A DNA stretch of 64,000 nucleotides, taken from positions 1 to 64,000 of the forward strand of contig NZ_JAGKJI010000006.1 of the NCBI RefSeq assembly GCF_020329485.1, read 5' to 3'. Of the stretch, positions 9,608 to 19,561 are shown in pieces. The notes beneath the pieces are model-generated. The model saw only the letters and a list, made by a program, of their open reading frames with translations. It searched no databases and was not told the origin of the DNA. Within the stretch, counting starts at the first letter, position 1, and every line of letters starts with the position of its first letter. The stretch is from Bradyrhizobium cenepequi (GTDB taxonomy: Bacteria; Pseudomonadota; Alphaproteobacteria; Rhizobiales; Xanthobacteraceae). The translations under genes and the position numbers were made by a program.

Positions 9608-10942
9608 CTACTTCCCGACGCAGAATTCCCGAAAGATGACATCAAGGATGTCCTCAACATCCACGCGGCCAAGAAGCCGGCCAAGGCTATAGGCGGCTGC
9701 CCGCAGCTCCTCCGCAGCAAGCTCTTCGCCTGCCCCGATCACGTCGATCGCACGGCGCAACGAGTCGGCTGTCTCCTGTAGCAACTTGCGCTGACGTGTC
9801 CGGGTGATCAGACCGCCCTCACTCGACCCAAAATAATCATGGGCAAAGCCGACCAGGGCAGAGATCAGTTCCGAGATCCCGTCCCCGCTCCGAGCCGAGA
9901 TCCTGAACGTCGCGGACGCAGGTCCCGATTCAGATAACTCGGAGATTGAGGCATCGAGATCGATCTTGTTGCGCACCAGCCAGATCGGCGCCGACCCCTC
10001 GTGTGAAACAGCCGCGCTCATCTGGTCCGTGAGCCACAATACCAAATCGGCTTCCTCGGCGCGGGCGCGGGCGCGGCGCACCCCCTCCTGCTCGATGGGA
10101 TCATCGGTCTCGCGGATGCCGGCGGTGTCAATCACCGTCACCGGATAGCCGTCGAGATCGAGCTGCACTTCAATGATATCGCGTGTAGTGCCGGCATGCG
10201 GCGAGACGATCGCGACATCACGCCGCGCAAGCTGGTTGATCAGGGTCGACTTGCCAACGTTCGGGGGGCCTGCGATCGTGACCACCAGGCCGTCGCGGAG
10301 CCGTTCGCTCTGCGCCTGGGCGGCCAGCACCCGCTGAATTTCGGTCAGCAGCGCTTTGATTTTCTTGAGAGCCGGCGCGATCAATTCGGCCGGCACATCG
10401 CCCTCGTCGGAGAAATCGATACCAGCCTCGATCAGCGCCGACGCTTCGACAATCTGTCCGCGCCAGTCGCGTGCGCGATCGCCGAGCAGGCCCTTCAACT
10501 GACGCAGCGCTTGGCGGCGCTGCCGGTCGGTATCGGCATGAATGAGGTCGTCGAGGCCCTCGGCCTCGGTCAGATCAAGCTTGCCGTTCTCGAAAGCGCG
10601 GCGGGTGAATTCACCGGCCTCCGCGGGCCGAAGGTCATCAATCGTTGCGAGCGCACTGAGCACCGCACTGAGCACCGCTCGTCCGCCATGGACATGAAAT
10701 TCAGCAACGTCTTCACCCGTGGCGCTCGCGGGCGAGGGAAACCAGAGGACGATGGCGTCGTCGATCGGCTGGCCGCCGGCATCTTGCAGCAATGCTCTCG
10801 TCGCCATCCGCGCCGCCGGGATCTTGCCGGCCAACTTCATCAATGTCGGACCAGCCTGTGGCCCCGATACCCTGACGATGGCGATCGCACTTGGCGGTCG
10901 CCCCGAGGACAGCGCAAAGATGGTCTGATCGCGCGGATGCAT
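9608..10942 (-). CDS. mnmE: tRNA modification GTPase MnmE
   Basis: GTPase partner of MnmG in wobble-uridine modification. The 444-residue product has an N-terminal tetrahydrofolate-binding domain and a central G domain. The G domain shows G1 [10 protein letters not shown]3 DTAGI and G4 NKID. The C-terminus ends FCVGK, the conserved Cys-x-Gly-Lys tail needed for catalysis (CIGK in most homologues). Start ATG at 10942. The next upstream gene is rho, 284 bases away, so mnmE probably has its own promoter. Confidence 0.97.
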   Translation of the reverse strand: MHPRDQTIFALSSGRPPSAIAIVRVSGPQAGPTLMKLAGKIPAARMATRALLQDAGGQPIDDAIVLWFPSPASATGEDVAEFHVHGGRAVLSAVLSALATIDDLRPAEAGEFTRRAFENGKLDLTEAEGLDDLIHADTDRQRRQALRQLKGLLGDRARDWRGQIVEASALIEAGIDFSDEGDVPAELIAPALKKIKALLTEIQRVLAAQAQSERLRDGLVVTIAGPPNVGKSTLINQLARRDVAIVSPHAGTTRDIIEVQLDLDGYPVTVIDTAGIRETDDPIEQEGVRRARARAEEADLVLWLTDQMSAAVSHEGSAPIWLVRNKIDLDASISELSESGPASATFRISARSGDGISELISALVGFAHDYFGSSEGGLITRTRQRKLLQETADSLRRAIDVIGAGEELAAEELRAAAYSLGRLLGRVDVEDILDVIFREFCVGK

Positions 10943-11226
10943 CGGTTATTTGTTAGCGAACTGGCCGGAAGGCAACGCAGAATTAACGCGCGGGATCGTC
11001 CGTACCTATATTAGCGCAATATCGGTACTTTTGCTGCAACAACGGTGCAGCATTTTGCTGCAGTATCCAAGCCGCAGATCCAACAGCAGCCCGCGCATCG
11101 ATAAAACATTTCAGAAATCAGGTACTTAGACGAATTGCATCAGCACAAGCAACAACCCGTTTATGCTGCAACAGCATAAACGGCGTGTACTGCGCCGCAG
11201 CATAAACCGGATCGCGCCGATCGCGC
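10943..11226. other. mnmE-rho gap rich in TGCTGCA palindromes
   Basis: No gene is seen. The gap holds a perfect hairpin at 11157-11183: 12-base arms CCGTTTATGCTG and CAGCATAAACGG around CAA. Further copies of the same words are scattered at about 11032-11076 and 11199-11212. No T-run follows on the minus strand, so it is not a typical intrinsic terminator, although it sits where rho transcription should end. Confidence 0.6.
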
Positions 11227-12492
11227 TCACGTGTTCATTGAATCGAAGAATTCCGAGTTGTTCTTCGTGTTGCGGAGCTTGTCGAGCAGGAAGTCGATCG
11301 CGTCCATGGTGCCCATCGGATTGAGGATCCGGCGCAGCACGTACATCTTCTTCAGCACCTGCGGATCGGTGATCAGCTCTTCCTTGCGCGTGCCGGAGCG
11401 GGAAATGTCGATCGCCGGGAAGGTCCGCTTGTCCGAGACCTTGCGGTCGAGGATCAGTTCGGAGTTACCGGTACCCTTGAACTCTTCGAAGATCACTTCG
11501 TCCATGCGGCTGCCGGTATCGACCAGCGCGGTGGCGATGATGGTGAGCGAGCCGCCCTCCTCGATATTGCGGGCGGCACCGAAGAAGCGCTTCGGCCGCT
11601 GCAAGGCGTTGGCGTCGACACCACCAGTCAGCACCTTGCCGGATGACGGCACCACCGTGTTGTAGGCACGGCCCAGGCGCGTGATCGAGTCGAGCAGGAT
11701 CACCACGTCGCGGCCATGCTCCACCAGGCGCTTGGCCTTCTCGATCACCATCTCGGCCACCTGGACGTGACGCACAGCCGGCTCGTCGAAGGTCGAGGAC
11801 ACCACCTCACCTTTCACCGAGCGCTGCATATCGGTGACTTCTTCCGGACGCTCGTCGATCAGAAGCACGATCAGATAGCATTCGGGATGATTGTGCGTGA
11901 TCGAATGCGCGATGTTCTGCATCAGCACGGTCTTGCCGGTGCGCGGCGGCGCCACGATCAGGGCACGCTGGCCCTTGCCGATCGGTGCCACGATATCGAT
12001 CACCCTTGCAGAAAGGTCCTTTCGCGTCGGGTCATCGATTTCCATTCGAAAGCGCTGATTGGGAAACAGCGGCGTCAGGTTGTCGAAATTGACCTTGTGC
12101 CTGGACTTCTCAGGGTCCTCGAAATTCAGCGAATTGACCTTCAGCAACGCAAAATAGCGCTCGCCCTCTTTCGGGCTGCGGATGTGGCCTTCGATCGTAT
12201 CGCCGGTCCGCAGGCCGAAGCGGCGGATCTGCGAAGGCGAGACGTAGATGTCGTCAGGGCCCGGCAAATAATTGGCATCGGGCGAACGGAGAAAGCCGAA
12301 ACCATCGGACAACACCTCGACAACGCCCTCACCGATAATGTCGGTTTCCTGGATCGCGAGCTGTTTGAGGATGGCGAACATCAGCTCCTGCTTGCGCATG
12401 GTGCTGGCGTTTTCGACCCCATTTTCCTCGGCAAACGAGACAAGCTCGGCCGGCGTCTTGGACTTGAGGTCTTGAAGTTTGATTTCCCGCAT
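11227..12492 (-). CDS. rho: Transcription termination factor Rho
   Basis: Hexameric RNA-dependent ATPase that ends transcription. From the ATG at 12492 ([10 protein letters not shown]) the product has 421 residues. It has the Rho N-terminal helical domain, a cold-shock RNA-binding fold with [18 protein letters not shown], Walker A APPRTGKT, Walker [10 protein letters not shown], and the secondary RNA site near FKGTGN. An in-frame ATG at 12513 would add seven residues but has no ribosome binding site, whereas AGGA precedes 12492. The roughly 260-base region before the start could carry the autoregulatory leader usual for rho. Confidence 0.97.
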   Translation of the reverse strand: MREIKLQDLKSKTPAELVSFAEENGVENASTMRKQELMFAILKQLAIQETDIIGEGVVEVLSDGFGFLRSPDANYLPGPDDIYVSPSQIRRFGLRTGDTIEGHIRSPKEGERYFALLKVNSLNFEDPEKSRHKVNFDNLTPLFPNQRFRMEIDDPTRKDLSARVIDIVAPIGKGQRALIVAPPRTGKTVLMQNIAHSITHNHPECYLIVLLIDERPEEVTDMQRSVKGEVVSSTFDEPAVRHVQVAEMVIEKAKRLVEHGRDVVILLDSITRLGRAYNTVVPSSGKVLTGGVDANALQRPKRFFGAARNIEEGGSLTIIATALVDTGSRMDEVIFEEFKGTGNSELILDRKVSDKRTFPAIDISRSGTRKEELITDPQVLKKMYVLRRILNPMGTMDAIDFLLDKLRNTKNNSEFFDSMNT

Positions 12493-12753
12493 GGGGGTGG
12501 TCCTGTGGAGCATTTTTTAGAGAAGAGTCTTGCGAGGTGGCTTTGAGAAAAAGCGGACGCAAAAATGAAGGTCCGCAGGTCTAAGCAAGGAAAGCGCCGG
12601 TGGGGCTTCAAACCTGATGTGGCAGCCGGCACCGTTGGTGGAACCGGAACGCGATCACATCCGCCTGCGTGGGGTGGGATTGATCCAAATATAGAAAATC
12701 GGTTTGAACTCCGCAAGAAGCACTGAAGCCTGATTCCTGGGCAAACGGCCCGC

Positions 12754-13176
12754 CTAGAACGGCTTGACCACCACCAGGATCACGATCCCGATCATCAGGA
12801 CGGCAGGTACCTCATTGATAATTCGATAGAATTTCTGGCTCCGGGTATTCCGGTCGGCGGCAAAGTCCTTCATCCAGCGGGCAAAAAAACCGTGGACGCC
12901 GGAGAGCACGAGCACCAGCAGAAGCTTGCCGTGCAGCCAGCCGGAGCTGAACCAGTGGCCAGCCCAGGCGAGATAAAGGCCAGCGGCCCAGGTAATGATC
13001 ATCGCGGGATTGATGATCGCCCTCAGAAGGCGCCGTTCCATCACCTTGAAGGTCTCAGACTGCTTCGAGCCTTTCTCAGCCTCGCAATGATAGACGAACA
13101 GCCGAGGCAGATAGAGCATGCCGGCCATCCATGAGATGACCGCAATGATGTGCAGCGCCTTGATCCACTCGTACAT
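12754..13176 (-). CDS. hemJ: Protoporphyrinogen IX oxidase HemJ
   Basis: Small membrane protein for the penultimate oxidation in heme biosynthesis in bacteria lacking HemG and HemY. The 140-residue product has about four transmembrane helices and the family's N-terminal motif YEWIKALHIIAVISWMAGM, whose His is a conserved functional residue. It lies between rho and the proposed origin. In many alphaproteobacteria hemE or hemH is also found here; neither is present in this window. Confidence 0.9.
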   Translation of the reverse strand: MYEWIKALHIIAVISWMAGMLYLPRLFVYHCEAEKGSKQSETFKVMERRLLRAIINPAMIITWAAGLYLAWAGHWFSSGWLHGKLLLVLVLSGVHGFFARWMKDFAADRNTRSQKFYRIINEVPAVLMIGIVILVVVKPF

Positions 13177-13624
13177 CGTGATCGCTGAGCTCCTGGAACA
13201 TCTCGGGCAGCCTCACCGTTTCTCAAGGAAGGCCTGCTAGCGAGGTTACGGATACATATCCGCAAGCACTGCTCTCTTAAAACTAATAAATTTTAGAATC
13301 TTAGGTTTGAGTCTAAGTGGCCGTGGATTTGACTCACGCAATGCGATCCTGCCGTTTTCGAGCGCTTGTTCACACCGCTCAACAATTCCGCCCCTACAGT
13401 CGTGCAGCGAAATATCGTCCAACGTCTCAAGCGCTTGCGGCGTTCTTTGGCCAGCTTATCAAGAGACAAATTCACATATTCTCACTATCATGCCGGCGGC
13501 ACGGCGGACTTGTCCTCGCAAGGGGCGCTGTGAAGAAAAGGTTTAGATATCCCTAAGGCGGCGACCTCACCCCGATATTTGTAGGCAACCTCCACAGGGA
13601 TTCACAGGATAGGCAGAGGTTCTT
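13177..13624. other. Putative chromosomal replication origin (oriC)
   Basis: A 448-base gap with no credible gene, just upstream of the PDRP/RP001 homologue. In Caulobacter and Rickettsia the origin lies between heme genes and RP001; here hemJ is the flanking heme gene. An AT-rich tract runs from 13274 to 13305 in otherwise GC-rich sequence. Four GANTC methylation sites occur at 13296, 13309, 13331 and 13599. DnaA-box-like words are only degenerate: TTGTTCACA at 13366 and TTATCAAGA at 13456 (two mismatches each), and TCCACA at 13591. The parS cluster is 4-6 kb away, as expected. The call rests mainly on gene order. Confidence 0.5.
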
Positions 13625-14464
13625 GTGCCCACATCAGGCAATTACTTTCACCTGCATCTGGTGTCGGACTCAACCGGCGAGACGCTGATTACGGTGGCGC
13701 GCGCGGTGGCCGCGCAATACGCCAATGTCTCGCCGGTCGAACACGTCTACCCGCTGGTGCGTAGCCAGAAACAGCTCGATCGCGTGCTCGATGAAATCGA
13801 GGAGTCGCCCGGGATCGTGCTGTTCACGCTGCTCGAGAAAGATCTCGTCAGCCGGCTGGAAGCCAAATGCAGGGAGATCAATGTTCCGAGTCTCTCGATC
13901 ATTGGCCCGGTAATGCAGTTGTTCGAGGCGTATCTGGGTGCGGCCACCTCGGGCCGGGTCGGCGCGCAGCACGTGCTGAACGCGGAGTATTTCAAGCGCA
14001 TCGATGCGCTGAACTACACCATGATGCATGACGACGGTCAGCACGTCGAAGGCCTGGAGGAGGCCGATGTCGTTCTGGTCGGGGTATCCCGCACCTCGAA
14101 AACGCCGACGTCGATCTATCTCGCCAACCGTGGCATCCGCACCGCGAATGTCCCGCTTGTGCCAGGCATTCCGCTGCCGCATCAACTCGAGCACCTGAAG
14201 AAGCCGCTGGTGGTGAGCCTTCATGCGACACCGGAACGCCTGATCCAGGTCAGGCAGAACCGGCTCTTGAGCATGGGCGCTGCTTCCGGCAATGACGACT
14301 ATATCGACAAGCAGGCGGTCGCCGATGAAGTGGCGTTCGCGCGCCGCTTGAGTGCAAGATTCAACTGGGCGCTGCTGGATGTCACGCGACGCTCGATCGA
14401 GGAGACCGCTGCAGCGGTGATGAAGCTCTATAATGACCGCCAGCGGCAGCGGCCGGTGGAATGA
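13625..14464 (+). CDS. ppsR: Pyruvate phosphate dikinase / PEP synthase regulatory protein
   Basis: DUF299/UPF0085 bifunctional kinase-phosphorylase that controls PEP synthase or pyruvate phosphate dikinase by reversible phosphorylation. The 279-residue product contains the P-loop-like motif [11 protein letters not shown] and the family N-terminus [13 protein letters not shown]. It starts at GTG 13625, with AGAGG upstream. It is the homologue of Rickettsia RP001, the gene that borders the replication origin in that genome. maf follows directly, so the genes from here to dnaQ probably form an operon. Confidence 0.93.
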   Translation: MPTSGNYFHLHLVSDSTGETLITVARAVAAQYANVSPVEHVYPLVRSQKQLDRVLDEIEESPGIVLFTLLEKDLVSRLEAKCREINVPSLSIIGPVMQLFEAYLGAATSGRVGAQHVLNAEYFKRIDALNYTMMHDDGQHVEGLEEADVVLVGVSRTSKTPTSIYLANRGIRTANVPLVPGIPLPHQLEHLKKPLVVSLHATPERLIQVRQNRLLSMGAASGNDDYIDKQAVADEVAFARRLSARFNWALLDVTRRSIEETAAAVMKLYNDRQRQRPVE

Positions 14465-14474
14465 TTCGGTGACG

Positions 14475-15083
14475 ATGACGATCTGGCGCGCAAAAGATCC
14501 GCTGATTCTCGCTTCCCAAAGTCGCGCGCGAAAAATGCTGCTGGCCAATGCCGGGATCGAATTCGAGGCTTTGCCGGCGGATATCGACGAACGGGCGATC
14601 CAGGAAAATTCAGGCCTTTCAGCGCCGGCCGATATCGCCTCGCTCTTGGCGCGAGAAAAGGCTTTGTTTGTTTCTAGGCAACACGAGGGCCGATTCGTCG
14701 TCGGCGCCGACCAGACGCTGGCGCTTGGCGATCGCCTGTTCAGCAAGCCCACCGGTCGCGACCATGCGGCCGAACAATTGCGTGCTCTCGCGGGTCGCGT
14801 TCACGAATTGCATTCCGCCGTTGCCGTCGCTCATGACGGCAAAATGCTGTTTGCCGACACCAATGTGGCGCGCATGTCCATGCGTCCGCTCCGTGAAGGC
14901 AATATCAACGCCTATCTCGACCAGGCTGGAGAGGCTGTGACTAGCAGCGTTGGCGCCTATCAGCTCGAGGGCCTCGGGGTACATCTATTCGAGCGCATCG
15001 ACGGCGACCATTTCACCATTCTCGGCCTGCCGCTATTTTCGTTGCTCGCCTTCTTGCGTGGCGAGAATCTGCTGGCAATCTGA
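14475..15083 (+). CDS. maf: Maf-family nucleotide pyrophosphatase
   Basis: House-cleaning enzyme that hydrolyses non-canonical nucleoside triphosphates. The 202-residue protein begins MTIWRAKDPLILASQSRARKM, including the family's SxSxxR opening near the N-terminus, and carries the catalytic Asp segment VVGADQTLAL. The ATG at 14475 is preferred; a GTG at 14469 is in frame two codons earlier. It starts 10 bases after ppsR and lies 26 bases before coaE. Confidence 0.92.
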   Translation: MTIWRAKDPLILASQSRARKMLLANAGIEFEALPADIDERAIQENSGLSAPADIASLLAREKALFVSRQHEGRFVVGADQTLALGDRLFSKPTGRDHAAEQLRALAGRVHELHSAVAVAHDGKMLFADTNVARMSMRPLREGNINAYLDQAGEAVTSSVGAYQLEGLGVHLFERIDGDHFTILGLPLFSLLAFLRGENLLAI

Positions 15084-15109
15084 CACCGTTTCCGAGTGGT
15101 GACTGAAAA

Positions 15110-15709
15110 ATGCTGATCCTGGGACTGACCGGCTCGATCGGGATGGGGAAATCCACCACGGCGAATCTGTTCGCGGAAGCCGGCGTCCCCGTCTATGACG
15201 CTGACGCGGCCGTGCACCAGCTCTACGAAGGCGAAGCGGTGCCGGCGATCGAAGCTGCCTTCCCCGGCACCACGGCGGGCGGCAAGGTGGACCGCGCCAA
15301 ACTTTCCGCGCGCGTGGTCCACGATCCGGCGGCCATGAAGCAGTTGGAGCAGATCGTTCACCCAATGCTCGGCGCGTCCCGGCGGAAGTTCTTCGAGGAC
15401 GCGGAAGCCTCCGGCGCACCCGTCGTGGTGGTCGACGTGCCGCTCTTGTTCGAGACCGGCGGTGAGAAGCGCGTCGATGCGGTGGCCGTCGTGACCACCT
15501 CGCCGGAAATACAGCGCGAACGCGTGCTGGCACGTGGGACGATGGACGACGAAAAACTCGATGCCATCCTGGCGCGACAATTGCCCGATGCCGAGAAGCG
15601 CAGGCGGGCCGATTTCGTGGTGGATACCTCACACGGCCTTGATCCCGTGCGCGCGCAAATCAAGGACATCCTGGCTGAGGTGGTTAAGATGCCGAAGCGG
15701 CGAACCTGA
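15110..15709 (+). CDS. coaE: Dephospho-CoA kinase
   Basis: Catalyses the last step of coenzyme A synthesis, phosphorylating the ribose 3'-OH of dephospho-CoA. The 199-residue protein has the P-loop [12 protein letters not shown] at residues 4-15, the CoA-binding segment [13 protein letters not shown], and the lid region with [23 protein letters not shown] start at 15110. It sits between maf and dnaQ in the conserved origin-proximal order. Confidence 0.96.
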   Translation: MLILGLTGSIGMGKSTTANLFAEAGVPVYDADAAVHQLYEGEAVPAIEAAFPGTTAGGKVDRAKLSARVVHDPAAMKQLEQIVHPMLGASRRKFFEDAEASGAPVVVVDVPLLFETGGEKRVDAVAVVTTSPEIQRERVLARGTMDDEKLDAILARQLPDAEKRRRADFVVDTSHGLDPVRAQIKDILAEVVKMPKRRT

Positions 15710-15738
15710 TTCGCCCATGTTCTCGGTCCTGGAAGTCC

Positions 15739-16449
15739 ATGCGCGAAATCGTTCTCGATACCGAAACCACCGGCCTTGATCCCCTGCGCGGCGATCGGCT
15801 GGTCGAGATCGGCTGCATCGAAATCTTCAACCGCATGCCGACCGGCCAAACCTATCACGTGTACATCAATCCCGAGCGGGACATGCCGGCGGAGGCCTTT
15901 GCCGTTCACGGTCTCTCGACTGAATTCTTGGCTGGCAAGCCGCTGTTCACCGAAGTGGTCGACGAATTCCTGGCATTCATTGCCGATGCGCCGCTGGTGA
16001 TCCACAACGCCTCGTTCGACATCAGCTTCATCAATTCCGAACTCGAGCGGATCAAGCGGCCGGTGATCGTCAAGGACCGGCTGGTCGACACCCTGCTCCT
16101 GGCACGCCGGAAGCATCCGGGCGTGTCGAACCGGCTCGACGATCTCTGCTCGCGCTACTCGATCGATAATTCCCGCCGCACCAAGCACGGCGCGCTGCTC
16201 GACGCCGAACTCCTGGCGGAGGTCTATATCGACCTGATCGGGGCGCGGCAGTCGCAGCTCATCCTGGCCTCGGAAGTCGCGGTCACCCAGGTTGGCCATG
16301 GCGATATGCCGCGGCGGCAGCGCGAGATTCCGCTGGTGCCGCGGGTGACAGATGCGGAGCGCGAGGCACACCGGGCTTTCATCGCGACCCTCGGCGACAA
16401 GCCGATCTGGAACGATTACCTGCTGCCGCCTGCCGAAGCCGCCGCCTAG
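15739..16449 (+). CDS. dnaQ: DNA polymerase III epsilon subunit (proofreading exonuclease)
   Basis: 3'-5' exonuclease of the replicative polymerase. The 236-residue product shows Exo I VLDTETTGLDP at the N-terminus, Exo II HNASFDISF, and Exo III with HGALLDAELLAEVY, giving the DEDDh catalytic set. ATG start at 15739. The C-terminal tail would bind the alpha subunit. The gene ends 6 bases before the convergent secB stop. Confidence 0.96.
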   Translation: MREIVLDTETTGLDPLRGDRLVEIGCIEIFNRMPTGQTYHVYINPERDMPAEAFAVHGLSTEFLAGKPLFTEVVDEFLAFIADAPLVIHNASFDISFINSELERIKRPVIVKDRLVDTLLLARRKHPGVSNRLDDLCSRYSIDNSRRTKHGALLDAELLAEVYIDLIGARQSQLILASEVAVTQVGHGDMPRRQREIPLVPRVTDAEREAHRAFIATLGDKPIWNDYLLPPAEAAA

Positions 16450-16455
16450 ATTTCC

Positions 16456-16950
16456 TTAGCTTGGTTTCGCGCCGGAGGTTTGGGCCGCCTGCGCTGCGGC
16501 CTGCCGTTCCATGTTCTGACGGTACAGGCCGACGAAATCGACGGGATCCAGCATCAGGGGCGGGAAGCCGCCATCGCGCACTGCGGTGGCGATGATCTCG
16601 CGTGCGAACGGGAACAACAGCCGCGGGCATTCGATCATCACCAGCGGATGCAGGTTCTCCTGCGGCACGTTCAGGATCCGGAACACACCGGCATATTGCA
16701 GGTCGAAGCTGAACATCACCTTGCCGGAACTCTCAGCCTTGCCGTCGACCGAAAGCGTCACCTCATATTCGCTCTCGGAGAGGTTCTTGGCCGAAACGTT
16801 GATCTGAATGTTGATCGCTGGTTGCTGCTGCTGCGGCCCGAGCGAGGCCGGCGCATTCGGATTCTCGAACGACAGGTCCTTGGTATATTGCGCCAGCACG
16901 TTGAGCTGGGGCGGAGCCTGCTCGGGGGGGGCGCCGTTGCCGTTGGTCAT
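16456..16950 (-). CDS. secB: Protein-export chaperone SecB
   Basis: Cytoplasmic tetrameric chaperone that holds preproteins unfolded and hands them to SecA. The 164-residue product has the conserved core with [20 protein letters not shown], the segment [31 protein letters not shown] (split here as [11 protein letters not shown] and PRLLFPFAR), and PVDFVGLY near the C-terminus. The acidic ends of the SecB barrel are maintained. Start ATG at 16950. It is convergent with dnaQ and divergent from the Tim44 gene. Confidence 0.96.
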   Translation of the reverse strand: MTNGNGAPPEQAPPQLNVLAQYTKDLSFENPNAPASLGPQQQQPAINIQINVSAKNLSESEYEVTLSVDGKAESSGKVMFSFDLQYAGVFRILNVPQENLHPLVMIECPRLLFPFAREIIATAVRDGGFPPLMLDPVDFVGLYRQNMERQAAAQAAQTSGAKPS

Positions 16951-17367
16951 GGGAAGCTCTCCTGAGCACTGGCGATCGGAGGCGATCTGACGTCCGAAGC
17001 CGCAGTTAAAGTTTTGGAAATGCTGGTGCCGGGCGAGTGGCTATCATAGCCTCACACGGGTCCACAAGGCGACAGTCCTTGATTGGCCAAACCTTCGCCG
17101 ATTTGCTGCCGAGATCGTCGATCGCAGCCGAAAGGTCGCACCGCTTGCCATCTAAATGTTTGAAGATGCGTGATTTCCAGGCATCATCGGATTTCCCCTT
17201 GCCGCCAAAACGCGCTAGAATGGCCGCGCCAAAACGCGCCATTGGCCGCGCGGAGTTTCGTGCCTACATCGTGCGTACTCAATTGGCGAGGTAATCTCCG
17301 CCGTTCCCTGAGCGGAACGCCCGCTGGGGCGGACCGTTGCCGGTGCAGATCAGAAAGCGAACACGAC
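16951..17367. other. secB-timA divergent gap, no gene seen
   Basis: About 417 bases between divergent genes. A minus-strand frame at 17006-17242 is open, but I recognise no family in it and it has no clear ribosome binding site. The gap should contain promoters for both flanking genes. I could not pick out a convincing -35/-10 pair. Confidence 0.5.
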
Positions 17368-18069
17368 GTGGATATCTACACCATCATTTTCCTGGCGCTG
17401 GCCGTCTTCATTTTCCTGCGCCTGCGTAGTGTCCTCGGACAGCGCACCGGCAGCGAGCGGCCACCCTATGACCGTGCGGCCCCGAATGTGCTGCAGCGGG
17501 ACAATAATAATGTCGTCCCGATGCCGGGCTCGGTGATCGATCAGCCGCCGCCGCTGCCGAGCAAGGACGTGACGCCACCCTCCGACCGCTGGAAGGAAAT
17601 TGCCGAACCCGGCACGGCGCTGGCGCAAGGGCTGGACGCCATTGTTGCCCAGGACTCCTCTTTCGACCCGCGCCATTTCATCTCGGGTGCGCGGAGCGCT
17701 TACGAGATGATCGTGCTGGCCTTTGCCAATGGCGACCGCCGTGCGCTGCGCGACCTGTTGTCGAGCGAGGTCTATGAGAGCTTCGATGCCGCGATCAAGG
17801 ATCGCGAGAAGCACGAGCAGAAGACCGAGACCCGCTTCGTCTCGATCGATAAGGCCGAGATCGTCAGCGCGGAAGCCCGCGATCGTTCGGCGCAGGTCAC
17901 GGTCAGGTTCGTGTCGCAAATGATTTCTGTCACCCGCGACAAGGCCGGCACCATCGTCGATGGCAACCCGGACAAGGTCGCCGACATCACCGATATTTGG
18001 ACATTCGCCCGCGATACGGCGTCGCGCGATCCGAACTGGAAACTGGTTGGCACTGGAAGCGCCCACTGA
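17368..18069 (+). CDS. Tim44-domain membrane-associated protein (TimA-like)
   Basis: Protein of the Tim44/TimA family, bacterial relatives of the mitochondrial import-motor adaptor. From the GTG at 17368 it has 233 residues. A single N-terminal transmembrane helix (IYTIIFLALAVFIFLRL) is followed by a proline-rich linker and a C-terminal Tim44-like domain with FDPRHFISGARSAYEMIV and a tail ending DPNWKLVGTGSAH. The family's role in bacteria is unsettled. It sits between secB and mltA, a common alphaproteobacterial order. The frame is open further upstream, but no better start is seen. Confidence 0.85.
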   Translation: MDIYTIIFLALAVFIFLRLRSVLGQRTGSERPPYDRAAPNVLQRDNNNVVPMPGSVIDQPPPLPSKDVTPPSDRWKEIAEPGTALAQGLDAIVAQDSSFDPRHFISGARSAYEMIVLAFANGDRRALRDLLSSEVYESFDAAIKDREKHEQKTETRFVSIDKAEIVSAEARDRSAQVTVRFVSQMISVTRDKAGTIVDGNPDKVADITDIWTFARDTASRDPNWKLVGTGSAH

Positions 18070-19561
18070 TCGGCTTCGCCTCACGCAGCTCACGGCCGCG
18101 TGCTGCGTAATCGCTTTTCTTTGCTCGACGGCCGGGCTAGAGGCGCGCCCTCGATCGGCCGCGAAGGCGGCCAGGCACTCGGCCGTCCAGCACACCCGAC
18201 ACCTTCCCTATCCCCGCCTTGAGTTGCCGCTGCAGATCAGCGGTAGCCAGTACGAGCCGCTGGCCTGGACCGAGATGCCGGGCTGGAGCGATGACGATCA
18301 CGTTGCCGCCTACAAAGCATTTCGCGCCAGCTGCCGGCCGATCGCCGCGCAGCGCGGGCTGCCTTCGGACTCGAAGGCACTCGGCACCTCTCTGCGCGAT
18401 CCCTGCCGCATCGCCAAGGGGTTGGAACTTACCGACGAGGCCAAGGCGAAAGCATTCTTCGAGGAGCATTTCCTCCCCTTGCGGATTTCGCGACTCGGTG
18501 AGGGAGACGGCTTTGTTACCGGTTACTACGAGCCCGTGCTGGATGGGTCGCGGACGCAGACCGACGTCTACAACGTGCCGATTTACCGCCGGCCGTCAAA
18601 CCTCTTCGTCCGGGGTGTCACGCAGAGCTCGAACGGCCTGCCGAACAAGGGCCAAGTGTTCCGCAAGATCGGCCGCCGCAAGCTCGTGCCGTACTATGAT
18701 CGTGCAGAGATCGAGGACGGTGCGATTGCCGGGCGGGGCCTCGAGATCTGCTGGCTCAAGGATCAGACCGATCTGTTGTTCGCCCAGATCCAGGGCTCGG
18801 CGCGGGTGCGCCTCGAGGATGGCTCGAGCTTGCGCATCAACTATGATGCCCACAACGGCTATCCCTACACGCCGGTCGGCCGCATCCTGATCGACCGCGG
18901 CATCATTCCGAAAGAGCAGATGTCGATGCAGAAGATCAGGGAATGGATGGCGCAGAACCCCGATGGCGCCAAGGAATTGCGGCGGCAGAACCGCTCCTAT
19001 GTGTTCTTCCGCGAAGTGCAGCTTTCCGACAAGGACGAGGCGGTCGGCGCGCAGGGCGTGCCGCTGACGCCGGGCCGCTCGATCGCGGTCGACAAGGCAT
19101 TGCATGTCTATGGCACGCCGTTCTTCATCGAGGGCGTATTGCCGATCGAATCCGAACAGTCGAAGACGCCGTTCCGCCGCCTGATGATCGCGCAGGATAC
19201 CGGCTCGGCCATCGTCGGCCCTGCGCGTGCGGACCTCTATTTCGGCGCCGGGGCCGATGCCGGAAGAGTTTCAGGCCGGCTGCGGCACAATGCGCGCTTC
19301 GTGATGCTGGTACCGCGAAGCCTCGATCCCATCGCGCGCGGGCGCAGGATGCCGGTGCCGGACGAGCGGCCGTCGGAAAAGATCGCAAAGCTGTTTCCGC
19401 AAGTCGATCCGCAAAAGGACAAGAGCGCCGCAAAGCCCATGGATGCTTCCGCTGCGTCGGCCGCAAAGCCGGTGCCGCTGCCGGAGCCGCGGCCCGGCAT
19501 CAAGGCGGAGAACGAGCCGCGGCGTCATCGGCATTTCCGCCATCACCGCCACTACCGATGA
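18047..19561 (+). CDS. mltA: Membrane-bound lytic murein transglycosylase A
   Basis: Cleaves peptidoglycan glycan strands with formation of 1,6-anhydro ends. The catalytic 3D/MltA domain spans roughly residues 130-420. It contains TGYYEPVLDGS, YDAHNGYPYTPVGR and, near the C-terminus, RADLYFGAGADAG with the expected catalytic Asp. The start is uncertain: TTG 18047 has GGAA upstream and gives a signal peptide (TAACCVIAFLCSTAGLEA), but overlaps the Tim44 gene by 23 bases. No classical lipobox is seen, so it may be periplasmic. Its stop overlaps the Smr gene start (ATGA). Confidence 0.9.
   Translation: MALEAPTDRLRLTQLTAACCVIAFLCSTAGLEARPRSAAKAARHSAVQHTRHLPYPRLELPLQISGSQYEPLAWTEMPGWSDDDHVAAYKAFRASCRPIAAQRGLPSDSKALGTSLRDPCRIAKGLELTDEAKAKAFFEEHFLPLRISRLGEGDGFVTGYYEPVLDGSRTQTDVYNVPIYRRPSNLFVRGVTQSSNGLPNKGQVFRKIGRRKLVPYYDRAEIEDGAIAGRGLEICWLKDQTDLLFAQIQGSARVRLEDGSSLRINYDAHNGYPYTPVGRILIDRGIIPKEQMSMQKIREWMAQNPDGAKELRRQNRSYVFFREVQLSDKDEAVGAQGVPLTPGRSIAVDKALHVYGTPFFIEGVLPIESEQSKTPFRRLMIAQDTGSAIVGPARADLYFGAGADAGRVSGRLRHNARFVMLVPRSLDPIARGRRMPVPDERPSEKIAKLFPQVDPQKDKSAAKPMDASAASAAKPVPLPEPRPGIKAENEPRRHRHFRHHRHYR

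Noticed and set aside
17006..17242. 78-codon minus-strand frame between secB and the Tim44 gene
   Set aside because: No recognisable family, no binding site; kept only as a note in the gap entry.
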